A stretch of DNA of 46,867 bases, taken from the NCBI GenBank assembly GCA_910587295.1, contig CAJULP010000070.1:1-46867 (forward strand), written 5' to 3'. The notes below the pieces were generated by a model. It saw nothing but the letters and a program-made list of their open reading frames with translations. It had not been told where the DNA came from and searched no databases. Below, in pieces: positions 7,691-17,359 of this stretch. The number at the start of each line of letters is the position of its first letter. Position 1 is the first letter of the stretch. The DNA is from an uncultured Lachnospiraceae bacterium. Its GTDB lineage: Bacteria > Bacillota > Clostridia > Lachnospirales > Lachnospiraceae. The position numbers and the translations under genes were made by a program.

Positions 7691-8608
7691 GTGGCAAAAA
7701 TAGAAAAAAGCGGGCAGTCGTTAAATCAGATCAAGACATCTACGAACCTTGTGTTTAATTTCGTGTTTTTGATTTTAGCCGTGATGTGCGTCATTCCGCT
7801 GTTGTTTGTGTTTTCCATATCCATTTCGGATGAAGAATCTTTAAGGGTAAACGGTTACCAGCTTATTCCACAGGTATTTTCTTCTTCGGCATATGTGTTT
7901 TTGTGGAATGAGCGCACGACGATCATCCGTGCCGCTTTCATGTCCGTAATGGTGACAGTGGTAGGTACCTGTATTTCCGTAGCGTTAAATACTTCCATGG
8001 GATATGTGGTATCAAGAAGGAGTTTTAAATTAAAACAGATCTACACATGGCTCATTTTTATCCCCATGGTGTTTAACGGCGGCATGCTGGCAAGCTATGT
8101 GGTGGTAAACAATATTTTAAATTTGCGGAACAGCATTTGGGCATTGATCCTTCCCCTTGCATGTTCGGCGTTCAGCGTTACCATATGCAGGACCTTTTTT
8201 AGGACCACGGTACCGGATTCCATCATCGAGTCCGCCAAGATCGATGGTGCGGGACAGTTCCGGATCTGGTCGCAGATCGTTTTGCCGATCTCCAAGCCGG
8301 TTATGGCAACGATCGGTATGTTTGCGGCATTTGGCTACTGGAATGACTGGTTTCAGGCATCCTTGTATATTCAGGATGTTAACCTGCAGACCCTGCAGTC
8401 TTTGCTGAACAATATCCAGAAGAATATTGAGTACATCGCAAACAATCCGTATGGCGGGCTTTCTTTACAGCAGTATAAGTCATCCATGCCGACAGAGAGT
8501 GTGCGTATGGCGATCGCGATCGTGATCATTGTACCGATCGCATGTACCTATCCGTTTTTCCAGAAGTACTTTATTTCGGGTTTGACAATTGGTTCCGTAA
8601 AAGAATAA
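7691..8608 (+). CDS. ABC sugar transporter permease, LplC type
   Basis: A 305-residue second permease half, about six membrane segments, with the EAA loop IIESAKIDGAGQFRIWSQIV then LPISKPVM. The C-terminus is PFFQKYFISGLTIGSVKE, the usual ending of the LplC/YtcP group (Gly-x-x-x-Gly-Ser-Val-Lys-Glu). The start is a choice: GTG 7682 lies inside the AGGAGG ribosome site itself, so GTG 7691, eight bases after that site, is more likely. It follows the first permease by 12 bases and precedes the binding protein by 21, so it is plainly co-transcribed. Confidence 0.92.
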   Translation: MAKIEKSGQSLNQIKTSTNLVFNFVFLILAVMCVIPLLFVFSISISDEESLRVNGYQLIPQVFSSSAYVFLWNERTTIIRAAFMSVMVTVVGTCISVALNTSMGYVVSRRSFKLKQIYTWLIFIPMVFNGGMLASYVVVNNILNLRNSIWALILPLACSAFSVTICRTFFRTTVPDSIIESAKIDGAGQFRIWSQIVLPISKPVMATIGMFAAFGYWNDWFQASLYIQDVNLQTLQSLLNNIQKNIEYIANNPYGGLSLQQYKSSMPTESVRMAIAIVIIVPIACTYPFFQKYFISGLTIGSVKE

Positions 8609-8629
8609 AAATTTTAGTGGAGGAAAAGT

Positions 8630-10132
8630 ATGAAATTGAAAAAATTATTGGCAACAGGGCTTACAGTGGTTATGGCGTTAGGTATGCTGGCCGGATGCGG
8701 CGGCAGTGGGAATGACAATGGGGCGTCTTCTTCCGGGAGTCAGGATAGCAGCAGCGCGGGTACGGACACGACCCAGTCAACCCAGGCAGACAGCGGCGAG
8801 ATCGTTAATTTAAAGTGGGTGACAATCGGTAATGGCATGCCGACCAACTATGATTCCTGGATCGCAAAAGTAAATGAATATATCGGCGAAAAGATTGGCG
8901 TTAATCTGGAAATGGAGGTTATCCCCTGGGGAGACTGGGACAACCGCCGGAATATCATCGTCAGCACCAACGAGCCTTATGATATTATTTTTGGGAACGG
9001 AAATAACTATATTGCGGATATCAATCTTGGGGCATACTATGACCTGACTGACATGATCGACGCGAACATGCCGGGGTTAAAGGAGCTGATGCCTGAAAAG
9101 TATTGGGACGGCGTGAAGGTGAAGGACAGGATCTATGGTATCCCTACTTATAAAGACAGCTCCATTTCCAATTATGCGGTATGGGATAAAGAGCTTGTGG
9201 AAGAGTATAACTTAGACCTGGCATCTCTTACCGAGATCGAGTCTTTAACAGATACTTTCATTCAGTTAAAAGCAGACAAGAACGATTATCCCGTTTATGT
9301 GAAAAATGACGGCGTATATTACATTTTTGACGTATATGACCAGATCGGTGCAGGAACACAAATCTTAGGCGTAAGATACGATGACAAAGACGCAAGGGTA
9401 TGCTTTACCCTAGAGGAGCCGGATGTTTACTCTGCATTAGAAACGCTTCATACCTGGTACAAGGAAGGGATCATCAATCCGGATGCGTCTACTCTGACAG
9501 AAGCCCGCGTTTATAATATGTGGCGTGTGGCACAGGGATGGGAATCGGCAGGGATCACGTCCTGGGGTCCGCAGATGGGCAAGGATGTGGAAGTGCAGAA
9601 GATTGGCGACACCATTCTTTCCAACGAAACGGTAAGAGGATCCCTTAATATGGTTTCTATCAACACCAAGTATCCTGAAAAGTGTCTGCAGCTTTTGGAT
9701 TTAGTCAATATTGATACCAAGCTCCGGGATATGTTCTATTATGGGGAAGAGGGTGTGAACTTTGAGTATACGGCAGACGGCAAAGCCCATAAGATCAATA
9801 ACGACTGGGCAATGGCAGGGTATACACAGGGAACATTCTTTACTGTGACTCAGGTTGATACAGACGAATTTAATCAGTGGGATGAAGTTAAGGCGTTAAA
9901 TGAGCAGGCAGTATCTTCCGTTATGCTTGGATTTACCTTTGATACCACGGAAGTTTCTGACCAGTTGGCAAACTGCCGCGAAATCTGGCTGCGTTACCGC
10001 AGTGAGGTAATGACAGGTGTACAAGATCCCGCAGTCGTAGTTCCTCAGATCAAGGAAGAGCTGATGGGCGCAGGATGGCAGGATGTAGTTGATGCCGCAC
10101 AAAGACAAGTGGATGAATATGTAGGAAAATAA
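8630..10132 (+). CDS. Lipoprotein solute-binding protein of the glycan ABC transporter
   Basis: A 500-residue extracellular binding protein. The signal peptide ends in the lipobox MLAGC with Cys at residue 23, followed by a Gly/Ser/Asp-rich linker to about residue 58. The mature part (IVNLKWVTIGNGMPTNYDSW, then GVNLEMEVIPWGDWDNRRNI) is of the LipO/DUF3502 type, with the DUF3502-like C-terminus (AQRQVDEYVGK). It would be tethered to the outer face of the membrane and hand oligosaccharides to the two permeases upstream. A good AGGAGG-like site (GTGGAGGAAA) precedes the ATG. With GH38, GH130 and GH85 next to it, the likely cargo is a mannose-containing oligosaccharide; that cargo is inferred. 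Confidence 0.92.
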   Translation: MKLKKLLATGLTVVMALGMLAGCGGSGNDNGASSSGSQDSSSAGTDTTQSTQADSGEIVNLKWVTIGNGMPTNYDSWIAKVNEYIGEKIGVNLEMEVIPWGDWDNRRNIIVSTNEPYDIIFGNGNNYIADINLGAYYDLTDMIDANMPGLKELMPEKYWDGVKVKDRIYGIPTYKDSSISNYAVWDKELVEEYNLDLASLTEIESLTDTFIQLKADKNDYPVYVKNDGVYYIFDVYDQIGAGTQILGVRYDDKDARVCFTLEEPDVYSALETLHTWYKEGIINPDASTLTEARVYNMWRVAQGWESAGITSWGPQMGKDVEVQKIGDTILSNETVRGSLNMVSINTKYPEKCLQLLDLVNIDTKLRDMFYYGEEGVNFEYTADGKAHKINNDWAMAGYTQGTFFTVTQVDTDEFNQWDEVKALNEQAVSSVMLGFTFDTTEVSDQLANCREIWLRYRSEVMTGVQDPAVVVPQIKEELMGAGWQDVVDAAQRQVDEYVGK

Positions 10133-10153
10133 GAAAATAGGTGGTGTTGCTTG

Positions 10154-11134
10154 ATGACAAAAATAATCGGAACAAACCTGCCAGGGATCCCCTGGCAGGA
10201 TCCTGAAGGAACAGAGAAATTTCCGGTGTGGCGCTATAGTAAAAACCCAATCATTGACAGATTTGCAACGAAAAATTCCAACAGTATTTTTAACAGTGCG
10301 GTGGTTCCCTTTGGGGATGGCTATGCAGGGGTGTTCCGCTGTGACAGCAGATCGATCAGCATGGATATCTTTACAGGCTTTAGCAAAGATGGCATTGACT
10401 GGGAAATTTCGGATGAACCGATCCGGTTTGCGGGTGCGGATCCGGAAGTGGCAAAACGGGATTTCAGGTATGATCCAAGGGTATGCTTTATCGAGGATCG
10501 GTATTACATCACATGGTGCAACGGTTACCGTGAATATCCCACTATCGGGGTAGGGTATACCTTTGATTTTAAGACCTATTATCAAATGGAAAATGCTTTT
10601 TTACCCTTTAACAGAAACGGCGTGCTGTTTCCCAGAAAGATCAGGGATAAGTATTATATGCTGAGCCGTCCAAGTGACAACGGGCATACGCCGTTTGGGG
10701 ATATCTTCTTAAGTGAAAGCCCGGATCTTGTATATTGGGGGCGCCACCGGTTTGTGATGGGAGCGATCAAGGGCGATTCATCGGCATGGCAATGCACTAA
10801 GATCGGTGCGGGGAGTGTTCCTATCGAGACGGAAGAGGGCTGGCTTTTGATCTACCACGGTGTGATCAATACCTGCAACGGGTTTGTTTACCGGATGGGG
10901 TGTGCGCTGCTTGATCTGGAAGAACCCTGGAAGGTGAAAAAAAGAACCAGAAATTATATTTTAGGGCCTCATGAATTGTATGAATGTGTAGGCGATGTAC
11001 CCAATGTGGTATTTCCCTGTGCAGCGCTTGCGGATGCCGCCACAGGAAGGATAGCCATTTATTATGGGTGCGCAGATACAGTGACCGGACTTGCATTTAC
11101 TACGGTGGACCGATTGATGGCGTATATGGAATAA
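10154..11134 (+). CDS. GH130 family beta-mannoside phosphorylase
   Basis: A 326-residue cytoplasmic enzyme (no signal peptide) of glycoside hydrolase family 130, a five-bladed beta-propeller. The family landmarks are present: the start GTNLPGIPWQDP, NSAVVPFGDGYAGVFR, ADPEV, YDPRVCFIEDRYYITWC, VLFPRKIRDKYYMLSRPSD, and GAGSVPIETEEGWLLIYHG. Members phosphorolyse beta-1,4-mannosides to mannose-1-phosphate; one branch acts on Man-beta-1,4-GlcNAc from N-glycan cores. Which branch this is cannot be settled by eye, but the GH85 and GH38 neighbours favour an N-glycan substrate. ATG 10154 is preferred to the adjacent TTG 10151 because of the spacing from AGGTGG. Confidence 0.88.
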   Translation: MTKIIGTNLPGIPWQDPEGTEKFPVWRYSKNPIIDRFATKNSNSIFNSAVVPFGDGYAGVFRCDSRSISMDIFTGFSKDGIDWEISDEPIRFAGADPEVAKRDFRYDPRVCFIEDRYYITWCNGYREYPTIGVGYTFDFKTYYQMENAFLPFNRNGVLFPRKIRDKYYMLSRPSDNGHTPFGDIFLSESPDLVYWGRHRFVMGAIKGDSSAWQCTKIGAGSVPIETEEGWLLIYHGVINTCNGFVYRMGCALLDLEEPWKVKKRTRNYILGPHELYECVGDVPNVVFPCAALADAATGRIAIYYGCADTVTGLAFTTVDRLMAYME

Positions 11135-11164
11135 AAAATATGCAGGGCAGAATAAGGAGGAAAC

Positions 11165-14100
11165 ATGCATTTTTTAGACAAAAGGGTCAACGTAATCTGT
11201 GAAGAATTAAAAAAACTGAAAGTAAAACAAAAGTTTACCATTAACAATTGGAAATACAAAGAAGGAAATTATATCCGCCCCGGGGAGGCAGGGGCGGATA
11301 TGGCAGAATGGGAAGATTTTGACTGCCAGAAGATGCACTGGTATGGGAAGGACCGCCATTATTGGTTTAAGACTACCTACAAGGTGCCTAAGGAACTTGA
11401 CGGGAAAAGGATGTGGCTGACCGTACGTACCCAGATTGACGAGTGGGACGATGCCAAAAACCCGCAGTTCCTTTTGTTTGTAAACGGAGAAGTGGTGCAG
11501 GGTATTGACATGAACCACAGGGAAGTGTTCTTAAGCCCTTGTGCCAAAGAAGGGGAAGAACTTACCCTTGAACTTCAGGCATATACCGGTATCATGCACA
11601 GCGAATTTAACCTGTTTGTGGAAATGCAGGAGATCGATGCGCAGATTGAAAAGCTGTATTATGATCTGTGGGTTCCCCTTGCGGCATTTTCCAGAATGGA
11701 GGAGGATGATAAAAACCGTAAGGACATTCAGGAGATCTTAAATGAGACGGTGAACTTTTTGGATCTGCGCAGCCCTTACTCCGATGAGTTTTATCAGACA
11801 CTGCAGGAGGCCTCCGATTATATTGACAAGGCTCTTTATACGGACCATGCAGGTTATAAGGACGTGATCGCAACCTGTATCGGCCATACCCATATTGACG
11901 TTGCCTGGTGGTGGACGGTAGCCCAGACCAGGGAAAAGACGGGACGCAGTTTTGCCACGGTGTTGAAATTGATGGAGGAATACCCTAACTACAAGTTTAT
12001 GTCCAGCCAGCCACAGTTATATGCGTTTTTAAAGGAGCGTTACCCGGAACTTTACGAAAAAGCGAAAGAACGCATTGCGGAAAAACGCTGGGAACCGGAA
12101 GGCGGCATGTGGGTGGAAGCGGACTGCAACTTAACTTCCGGGGAATCTTTGGTCCGCCAGTTTATGCACGGCAAACGGTTTTTCAAAGAGGAGTTCGGGG
12201 TAGATAATAAGATCTTGTGGCTGCCGGATGTGTTCGGCTATTCAGGGGCCCTTCCCCAGATCATGAAAAAGTGCGGAATCGACTATTTTATGACCACAAA
12301 GCTAGCATGGAACCAGTTTAACAAGATCCCCTATGATACCATGCGCTGGAGGGGGATTGACGGGTCGGAAGTGCTGACCCACCTGATCACCACATTAGGA
12401 GTAAACCAGCCCATTAAAGACTTTTTTACCACTTATAACGGGATGCTCCATCCGGATGCCATCATGGGCGGCTGGATGCGCTATCAGAATAAGGACATCA
12501 ATAATGATATTTTAGTTTCCTACGGCTATGGCGACGGCGGGGGCGGCCCCACCAGGGAAATGCTTGAGACCTCCATCCGGATGGAAAAGGGGATAAAGGG
12601 GATCCCGAAAGTACGTCAGGCCTTTGCGCGTACTTATTTTGATGAATTAAATGAGCGAGTTTCGAATCACAAACGCCTTCCGGTATGGGAAGGGGAGCTT
12701 TATTTTGAGTACCACAGAGGCACTTTGACATCCATGGCAAGGAATAAACGTTCTAACCGGAAATCGGAGTTCGGGTTGATGGATCTGGAGCTCTTATCTG
12801 TGCTGGCTATGCCTAAATTGGCTTACCCGGTACAGGAGTTAGACGCCATGTGGAAAACGGTGCTGTTAAATCAGTTCCATGATATCCTGCCCGGTTCTTC
12901 CATCAAGGAAGTGTACGAGGTGACCAAGGAAGAATATGCGGCGTTAGGTAAGCAGCTTGGCGTCTTATCCGGTCAGCGGATAAAGAGTATCACGGGAGAG
13001 GGCGATGCGGTGACCGTCTTTAATACCACCGGGAAAGTAAGAAATGATGTGGTAAGCCTTGGGGATTTTGAAGGGGATGCGCTTGTGGACGATAGCGGAA
13101 ATGTATATCCGGTCCAGAAGACGGAGGAAGGAAGCGTGGCTTTCCTTTCCAATCTCCCGTCTAAGGGATATCAGTCTTTTATGCCGGCTGAGGCGGATCG
13201 GATACGGACACCGTTTACCTTGAAAAATGATCATGAACTGGAAACGCCTTTTTACACCGTGAAGCTGGATCGGCAGGGGATGTTTACCAGCATTTATGAC
13301 AAGGAAAATGACCGTGAGGTGATAAAGGAAGGGCAGAAGGCCAATTTGATGCGGATGTATGAGGATAAGCCGATCTACTTTGACAACTGGGATATCGATA
13401 TTTACTATACAGAGAAGTTCTGGGATGTGGATCAGCTAGAGAGTATGGAGTGGACGGAGATCGGTCCGGTGCGGGCAGTGCTTGCCATCACCAGGAAAGC
13501 ATCCAATTCCACCATCAGCCAAAAGATCATCTTCTATGCGGATTTAAGAAGGATCGAGTTTGCAACCCATGTGGATTGGAAGGAGCACCAGACTTTGCTG
13601 AAGGTACATTTCCCGGTTGCGGTGCATACGGATGAAGCGTCCTTTGACGTGCAGTTCGGCAACCTGACCAGAAAGACCCATCAGAATACAAGCTGGGATG
13701 TGGCGCGGTTTGAAAGCTGCGGCCAAAAGTGGATGGATCTGTCCGAAGGGCACTATGGAGTCTCTCTGTTAAATGACTGTAAATACGGTCATTCCGTGAA
13801 GGATTCCAATATGGCCCTTACCCTGATCAAATCCGGGATAGAGCCCAACCCCGTAACGGATCAGGAAGAACATGATTTCACCTATGCCATCTATCCCCAT
13901 GCGGAAGGCTGGCGGGCAGCAGGCACTGTGGAGGAAGCGTACAAGTTAAACCAGCCGCTTCTTGCCAGGGTGGAAACGGAAAAGAAAGAAACGTATTCGT
14001 TTGCGTCCGCAGCTTGCGAAAATGTGGTGATCGAGACCATCAAGCAGGCGGAGGATCAAAACGGTATCGTCATCCGTATGTATGAGACGGATAATTCCTA

Positions 14101-14260
14101 CACGAAGACGAAGCTTACCGTGAACAGGCCTTTTAAAAAAGCTTACATCTGCAATCTTCTGGAAGAGATGCTGGAGGAAGCCCATGTGGAAGGTAATGTG
14201 GTGGATGTGGTGCTTAAGCCTTATGAGGTGGTGACTGTAAAGGTGGATTTTTGCGGTTAA
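11165..14260 (+). CDS. GH38 alpha-mannosidase
   Basis: A 1031-residue cytoplasmic enzyme. The retaining GH38 zinc site is visible: IGHTHIDVAWWW places His243 and Asp245; WLPDVFGYSGALPQ carries the nucleophile Asp355; QFHDILPGSSI gives His572 of the metal site. An N-terminal beta-sandwich (residues about 30-160), central alpha/beta barrel, three-helix bundle and C-terminal beta domains match the full length of the bacterial/vacuolar type. No signal peptide is present, so it acts on imported oligosaccharides. The gene has AAGGAGG before its ATG and sits 30 bases after GH130. It would remove alpha-linked mannose from high-mannose chains; linkage preference is not visible. Confidence 0.95.
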   Translation: MHFLDKRVNVICEELKKLKVKQKFTINNWKYKEGNYIRPGEAGADMAEWEDFDCQKMHWYGKDRHYWFKTTYKVPKELDGKRMWLTVRTQIDEWDDAKNPQFLLFVNGEVVQGIDMNHREVFLSPCAKEGEELTLELQAYTGIMHSEFNLFVEMQEIDAQIEKLYYDLWVPLAAFSRMEEDDKNRKDIQEILNETVNFLDLRSPYSDEFYQTLQEASDYIDKALYTDHAGYKDVIATCIGHTHIDVAWWWTVAQTREKTGRSFATVLKLMEEYPNYKFMSSQPQLYAFLKERYPELYEKAKERIAEKRWEPEGGMWVEADCNLTSGESLVRQFMHGKRFFKEEFGVDNKILWLPDVFGYSGALPQIMKKCGIDYFMTTKLAWNQFNKIPYDTMRWRGIDGSEVLTHLITTLGVNQPIKDFFTTYNGMLHPDAIMGGWMRYQNKDINNDILVSYGYGDGGGGPTREMLETSIRMEKGIKGIPKVRQAFARTYFDELNERVSNHKRLPVWEGELYFEYHRGTLTSMARNKRSNRKSEFGLMDLELLSVLAMPKLAYPVQELDAMWKTVLLNQFHDILPGSSIKEVYEVTKEEYAALGKQLGVLSGQRIKSITGEGDAVTVFNTTGKVRNDVVSLGDFEGDALVDDSGNVYPVQKTEEGSVAFLSNLPSKGYQSFMPAEADRIRTPFTLKNDHELETPFYTVKLDRQGMFTSIYDKENDREVIKEGQKANLMRMYEDKPIYFDNWDIDIYYTEKFWDVDQLESMEWTEIGPVRAVLAITRKASNSTISQKIIFYADLRRIEFATHVDWKEHQTLLKVHFPVAVHTDEASFDVQFGNLTRKTHQNTSWDVARFESCGQKWMDLSEGHYGVSLLNDCKYGHSVKDSNMALTLIKSGIEPNPVTDQEEHDFTYAIYPHAEGWRAAGTVEEAYKLNQPLLARVETEKKETYSFASAACENVVIETIKQAEDQNGIVIRMYETDNSYTKTKLTVNRPFKKAYICNLLEEMLEEAHVEGNVVDVVLKPYEVVTVKVDFCG

Positions 14261-14283
14261 AATAAGGAAAGGAAAAATTTTTC

Positions 14284-17175
14284 ATGAGAAAGAAGGTATT
14301 TAAGCATAAAATATTAGCTGTCTTTTTGGCGGCGTCTATGACAATGGGGCTTGCCGCCTGCGGCAGTGTTCCGAAAGAAACGGCAACTGCAGACCAGACG
14401 GAAACCTCCGGGGAAGAGACGGACAAAGAGCAGGACGTGCAGGAAGAAACACAAGCCGGGGAAGAAATGACGGAAACAGAATCCAGGTATCTGGTAACGG
14501 AGGAAAACAACAACCAGGAGCTTACCATGAACCGCCAGCCGGAATCTTCTTATTGGTTCCCGGCACAGCTCCTTGAATGGGATGCGCAAAAGGACGAGGA
14601 CCTGATCTTTAATGTGAGCACGGTGCCCCTTGCAAAGAGAGTGGATACGGCAGATCTGCAGACAGTAAACGATTCCCAGAATAAGGATACCAGATCTATG
14701 GCAATATCCATTATGAACGGGAGTACCAGCGGAAATTCACCCCATGGCTTAAACAAAGTAAACGCCAATACTTTTTCTTATTGGCAGTATGTGGATCTTT
14801 TGGTGTACTGGGGCGGATCGTCGGGAGAAGGCCTGATCGTGGCGCCCAGTGCGGACGTGGTGGATGCGGGCCACAAAAACGGCGTGAAGGTGATCGGAAC
14901 CGTGTTTATGCCCCAGAGCGCCCACGGCGGAAAAATGCAGTGGCTGGAAGATCTGCTGACCAAAACGGAAGACGGAAGCTACCCGGTTGTGGATAAGCTG
15001 ATCGAGGTTGCTGCGGTTTACGGGTTTGACGGCTGGTTTATCAACCAGGAGACGGAAGGGACCGACGAGGAGCCTTTGACGAAAGACCATGCAGAGCGGA
15101 TGCAGGAATTTCTTTCCTATTATAAAGAAAAAGCACCGGAACTGGAACTTGTTTATTATGATTCCATGACCGTTGAGGGGAAGATGGACTGGCAGAATGC
15201 GCTGAACGAGAAAAATGCGGCCTACTTAAAGGATGAGGAGGGCAGAGCCGCAGCGGATGAAATGTTCCTGAATTTCTGGTGGACCACGGAAAAGCTTGCA
15301 CCGGAAGAACTGCTTAAGTCCTCCGCTGAGTTTGCCGCACAGCAGGGAATCGACCCATATGATCTGTATGCGGGGATCGACCTGCAAAGCAACGGTTATG
15401 CAACCCCTATCAACTGGAGCTTGTTTGAGAGGCCGGAAGGAGGCACTTATACTTCCTTAGGGCTGTACTGCCCAAGCTGGGCATATTTTTCCGCAGGAAC
15501 GGTTCAGGATTTCTGGAAACAGGAAAATAAGCTTTGGGTGAACTCCAAGGGAGACCCGTCAGCGGCGGTAAGCCCGGCAGGGGATACGGACTGGCGAGGG
15601 GTTTCTACATACATCGTGGAGCGTACCGCAATTACGGAACTTCCCTTCGTGACCAATTTCTCCACCGGGAACGGTTACGGATTTTATAAAAATGGCCAAC
15701 TGATCAGTATGCTGGACTGGAATAACCGGAGTATTTCTGACGTGCTTCCCACTTACCGCTATATCATTAAGGACGGGGAAGGCAATAAGCTTTCTGCGGA
15801 TCTGGATGTGGGGGATGCTTATTACGGCGGAAACAGCCTGATCGTCAGAGGAAATATGGCGGCTGGCGCAGAGTCCGTGATCAAGCTTTACAGTGCGGGG
15901 CTTACGGTGCCGGAGGGGATGGTATTTACCACAACCGTTAAATCCAGGGGAGCGGAGATGGCATTGGACGCAGTGGTTTCCTTGGAAGACGGTTCCGAGG
16001 TGGTGCTTACCGGAGACCGGAAAGCCGGAGAAGAATGGACTACGATTTCTTATGATACCACAGAACTTGCAGGAAAGACCATCCGGGCGATTTCTTATAA
16101 ATTGAAATCCGACGGGGATGTGAACGGACTGCAGTTCCGCTTTGGCAATATCACTATGGCAATGCCGGATGAGGAAGAGACGGCAGCAGTCAGCAACGTG
16201 AAGGTTCTTGACAGTGAATTTGATGAGGACGGCATGTATGCAGGGGTGCGCCTTTCCTGGGATTCGGATGTACAGACGGATTATTATGAGGTATACCGGG
16301 TGAATCAGGATCAGACCAGGTCATTGCTTGGCGTATCCAATACCACCAGCTTTTATGTGAATACACTGCCCCGTACCGACGAGACCAACAAATCCGTTTT
16401 TGAGGTCATCCCGGTGAATATTCTGTTAAGCGAGGGCAATGGCGCACAGGTGGAAATGGATTGGCCGGACAACAGTATCCCAAAGGCTGCCTTTACGGCG
16501 GATGTGACATTGGCGGCACCGGGTGAGACTATCACCTTTAGCAGTTTGTGTTCCCAGAATACCCAGAAGGTGACCTGGACACTGACCGGAGCGGATACGG
16601 AAAGCGCTGAGGGAGACCAGGTATCTGTTACCTATCCGGCAGAAGGCGTTTACAATGTTTCTGTCACGGCGGAAAATGAATCGGGAAGCAGCGAGGCATC
16701 CAAGGAAGGTTATATTGTGATAACCGAAAAAGCTGCAAGCGGCCTGGCGCTTCTTTCCGGCGGAGCAGGTACGGAAGCGGATACTTACGTAAATGAAAAC
16801 GAAGCGCCCCAGTTTGCGGTAGACGGCGACGTGACGAAAAAGTGGTGCGCAACGGGAAGCGCTCCTCACGAGATCACTTTGGATTTAGGCTCGGTAAAGG
16901 CGGTAAGCGCAGTGGATGTTTACCATGCGGAAGCCGGCGGTGAGAGTGCGGACATGAACACCAAGTCCTATGCAATCTGTGTCAGCGAAGACGGCGCAGC
17001 GTTCGAAGAGGTGTGGAGTGTGACCAGAAATACGGCGGGCACCACCCATGATGCCTTTGCGCCGGTGAACGCGCAGTATGTGAAGCTTATTGTCAATAAG
17101 CCGACGCAGGGAAGCGACAGCGCGGCCCGGATCTATGAAGTAGAAGTTTACGGGCTGGAAGAAGCAATGGAGTAA
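14284..17175 (+). CDS. GH85 endo-beta-N-acetylglucosaminidase lipoprotein
   Basis: A 963-residue surface lipoprotein. The signal peptide ends in LAAC (Cys26) and an acidic Glu/Thr linker follows. The GH85 barrel spans about residues 65-430: FSYWQYVDLLVYWGGSSGEG, GVKVIGTVFMPQ, and the catalytic FDGWFINQE with the paired Asn254 and Glu256, the latter the proton donor of the substrate-assisted mechanism. A beta-rich region (430-630), an FnIII-like unit (about 640-735), a PKD-like unit (737-815) and a C-terminal discoidin/CBM32-like unit (822-963) would bind host glycans. The enzyme cuts between the two core GlcNAc residues of N-glycans outside the cell, which makes it the first step of this operon. 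A strong terminator follows. Confidence 0.93.
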   Translation: MRKKVFKHKILAVFLAASMTMGLAACGSVPKETATADQTETSGEETDKEQDVQEETQAGEEMTETESRYLVTEENNNQELTMNRQPESSYWFPAQLLEWDAQKDEDLIFNVSTVPLAKRVDTADLQTVNDSQNKDTRSMAISIMNGSTSGNSPHGLNKVNANTFSYWQYVDLLVYWGGSSGEGLIVAPSADVVDAGHKNGVKVIGTVFMPQSAHGGKMQWLEDLLTKTEDGSYPVVDKLIEVAAVYGFDGWFINQETEGTDEEPLTKDHAERMQEFLSYYKEKAPELELVYYDSMTVEGKMDWQNALNEKNAAYLKDEEGRAAADEMFLNFWWTTEKLAPEELLKSSAEFAAQQGIDPYDLYAGIDLQSNGYATPINWSLFERPEGGTYTSLGLYCPSWAYFSAGTVQDFWKQENKLWVNSKGDPSAAVSPAGDTDWRGVSTYIVERTAITELPFVTNFSTGNGYGFYKNGQLISMLDWNNRSISDVLPTYRYIIKDGEGNKLSADLDVGDAYYGGNSLIVRGNMAAGAESVIKLYSAGLTVPEGMVFTTTVKSRGAEMALDAVVSLEDGSEVVLTGDRKAGEEWTTISYDTTELAGKTIRAISYKLKSDGDVNGLQFRFGNITMAMPDEEETAAVSNVKVLDSEFDEDGMYAGVRLSWDSDVQTDYYEVYRVNQDQTRSLLGVSNTTSFYVNTLPRTDETNKSVFEVIPVNILLSEGNGAQVEMDWPDNSIPKAAFTADVTLAAPGETITFSSLCSQNTQKVTWTLTGADTESAEGDQVSVTYPAEGVYNVSVTAENESGSSEASKEGYIVITEKAASGLALLSGGAGTEADTYVNENEAPQFAVDGDVTKKWCATGSAPHEITLDLGSVKAVSAVDVYHAEAGGESADMNTKSYAICVSEDGAAFEEVWSVTRNTAGTTHDAFAPVNAQYVKLIVNKPTQGSDSAARIYEVEVYGLEEAME

Positions 17176-17203
17176 GATAAGGTAATAAGGAAGTAAGACA
17201 TAG

Positions 17204-17231
17204 GGAACGGACTGCGGGTCCGTTCCTTTTT
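17204..17231 (+). terminator. Rho-independent terminator of the glycan operon
   Basis: A perfect 8-bp stem GGAACGGA/TCCGTTCC with a 7-base loop, followed at once by TTTTTA. It ends the seven-gene region that begins at the LplB permease. Confidence 0.92.
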
Positions 17232-17234
17232 AGG

Positions 17235-17330
17235 GTGCGCCCGGCGGCGCACGTTTCCAATGGGTGCAAGTCCCGAATCCGCCCGGTAGTGGGGCTCCCG
17301 GCTTGTAAAATCGGGAGGTTTATGGTAGTA
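17235..17330 (+). other. Possible 5' remnant of a group II intron
   Basis: Directly after the terminator comes GTGCGCCCGG, then GGGTGCAAGTCCCGA and paired segments CTCCCGG/TCGGGAG. A GTGCG start followed by GC-rich paired blocks and a GTGCAAGTCCCGA-like block recalls domain I of bacterial group II introns. No reverse transcriptase or domain V/VI is present, so this would be a truncated fragment. It could also be a structured leader of the next gene. Confidence 0.35.
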
Positions 17331-17359
17331 TGGAGATACGAAAATGAAAGGGAAAGCAG

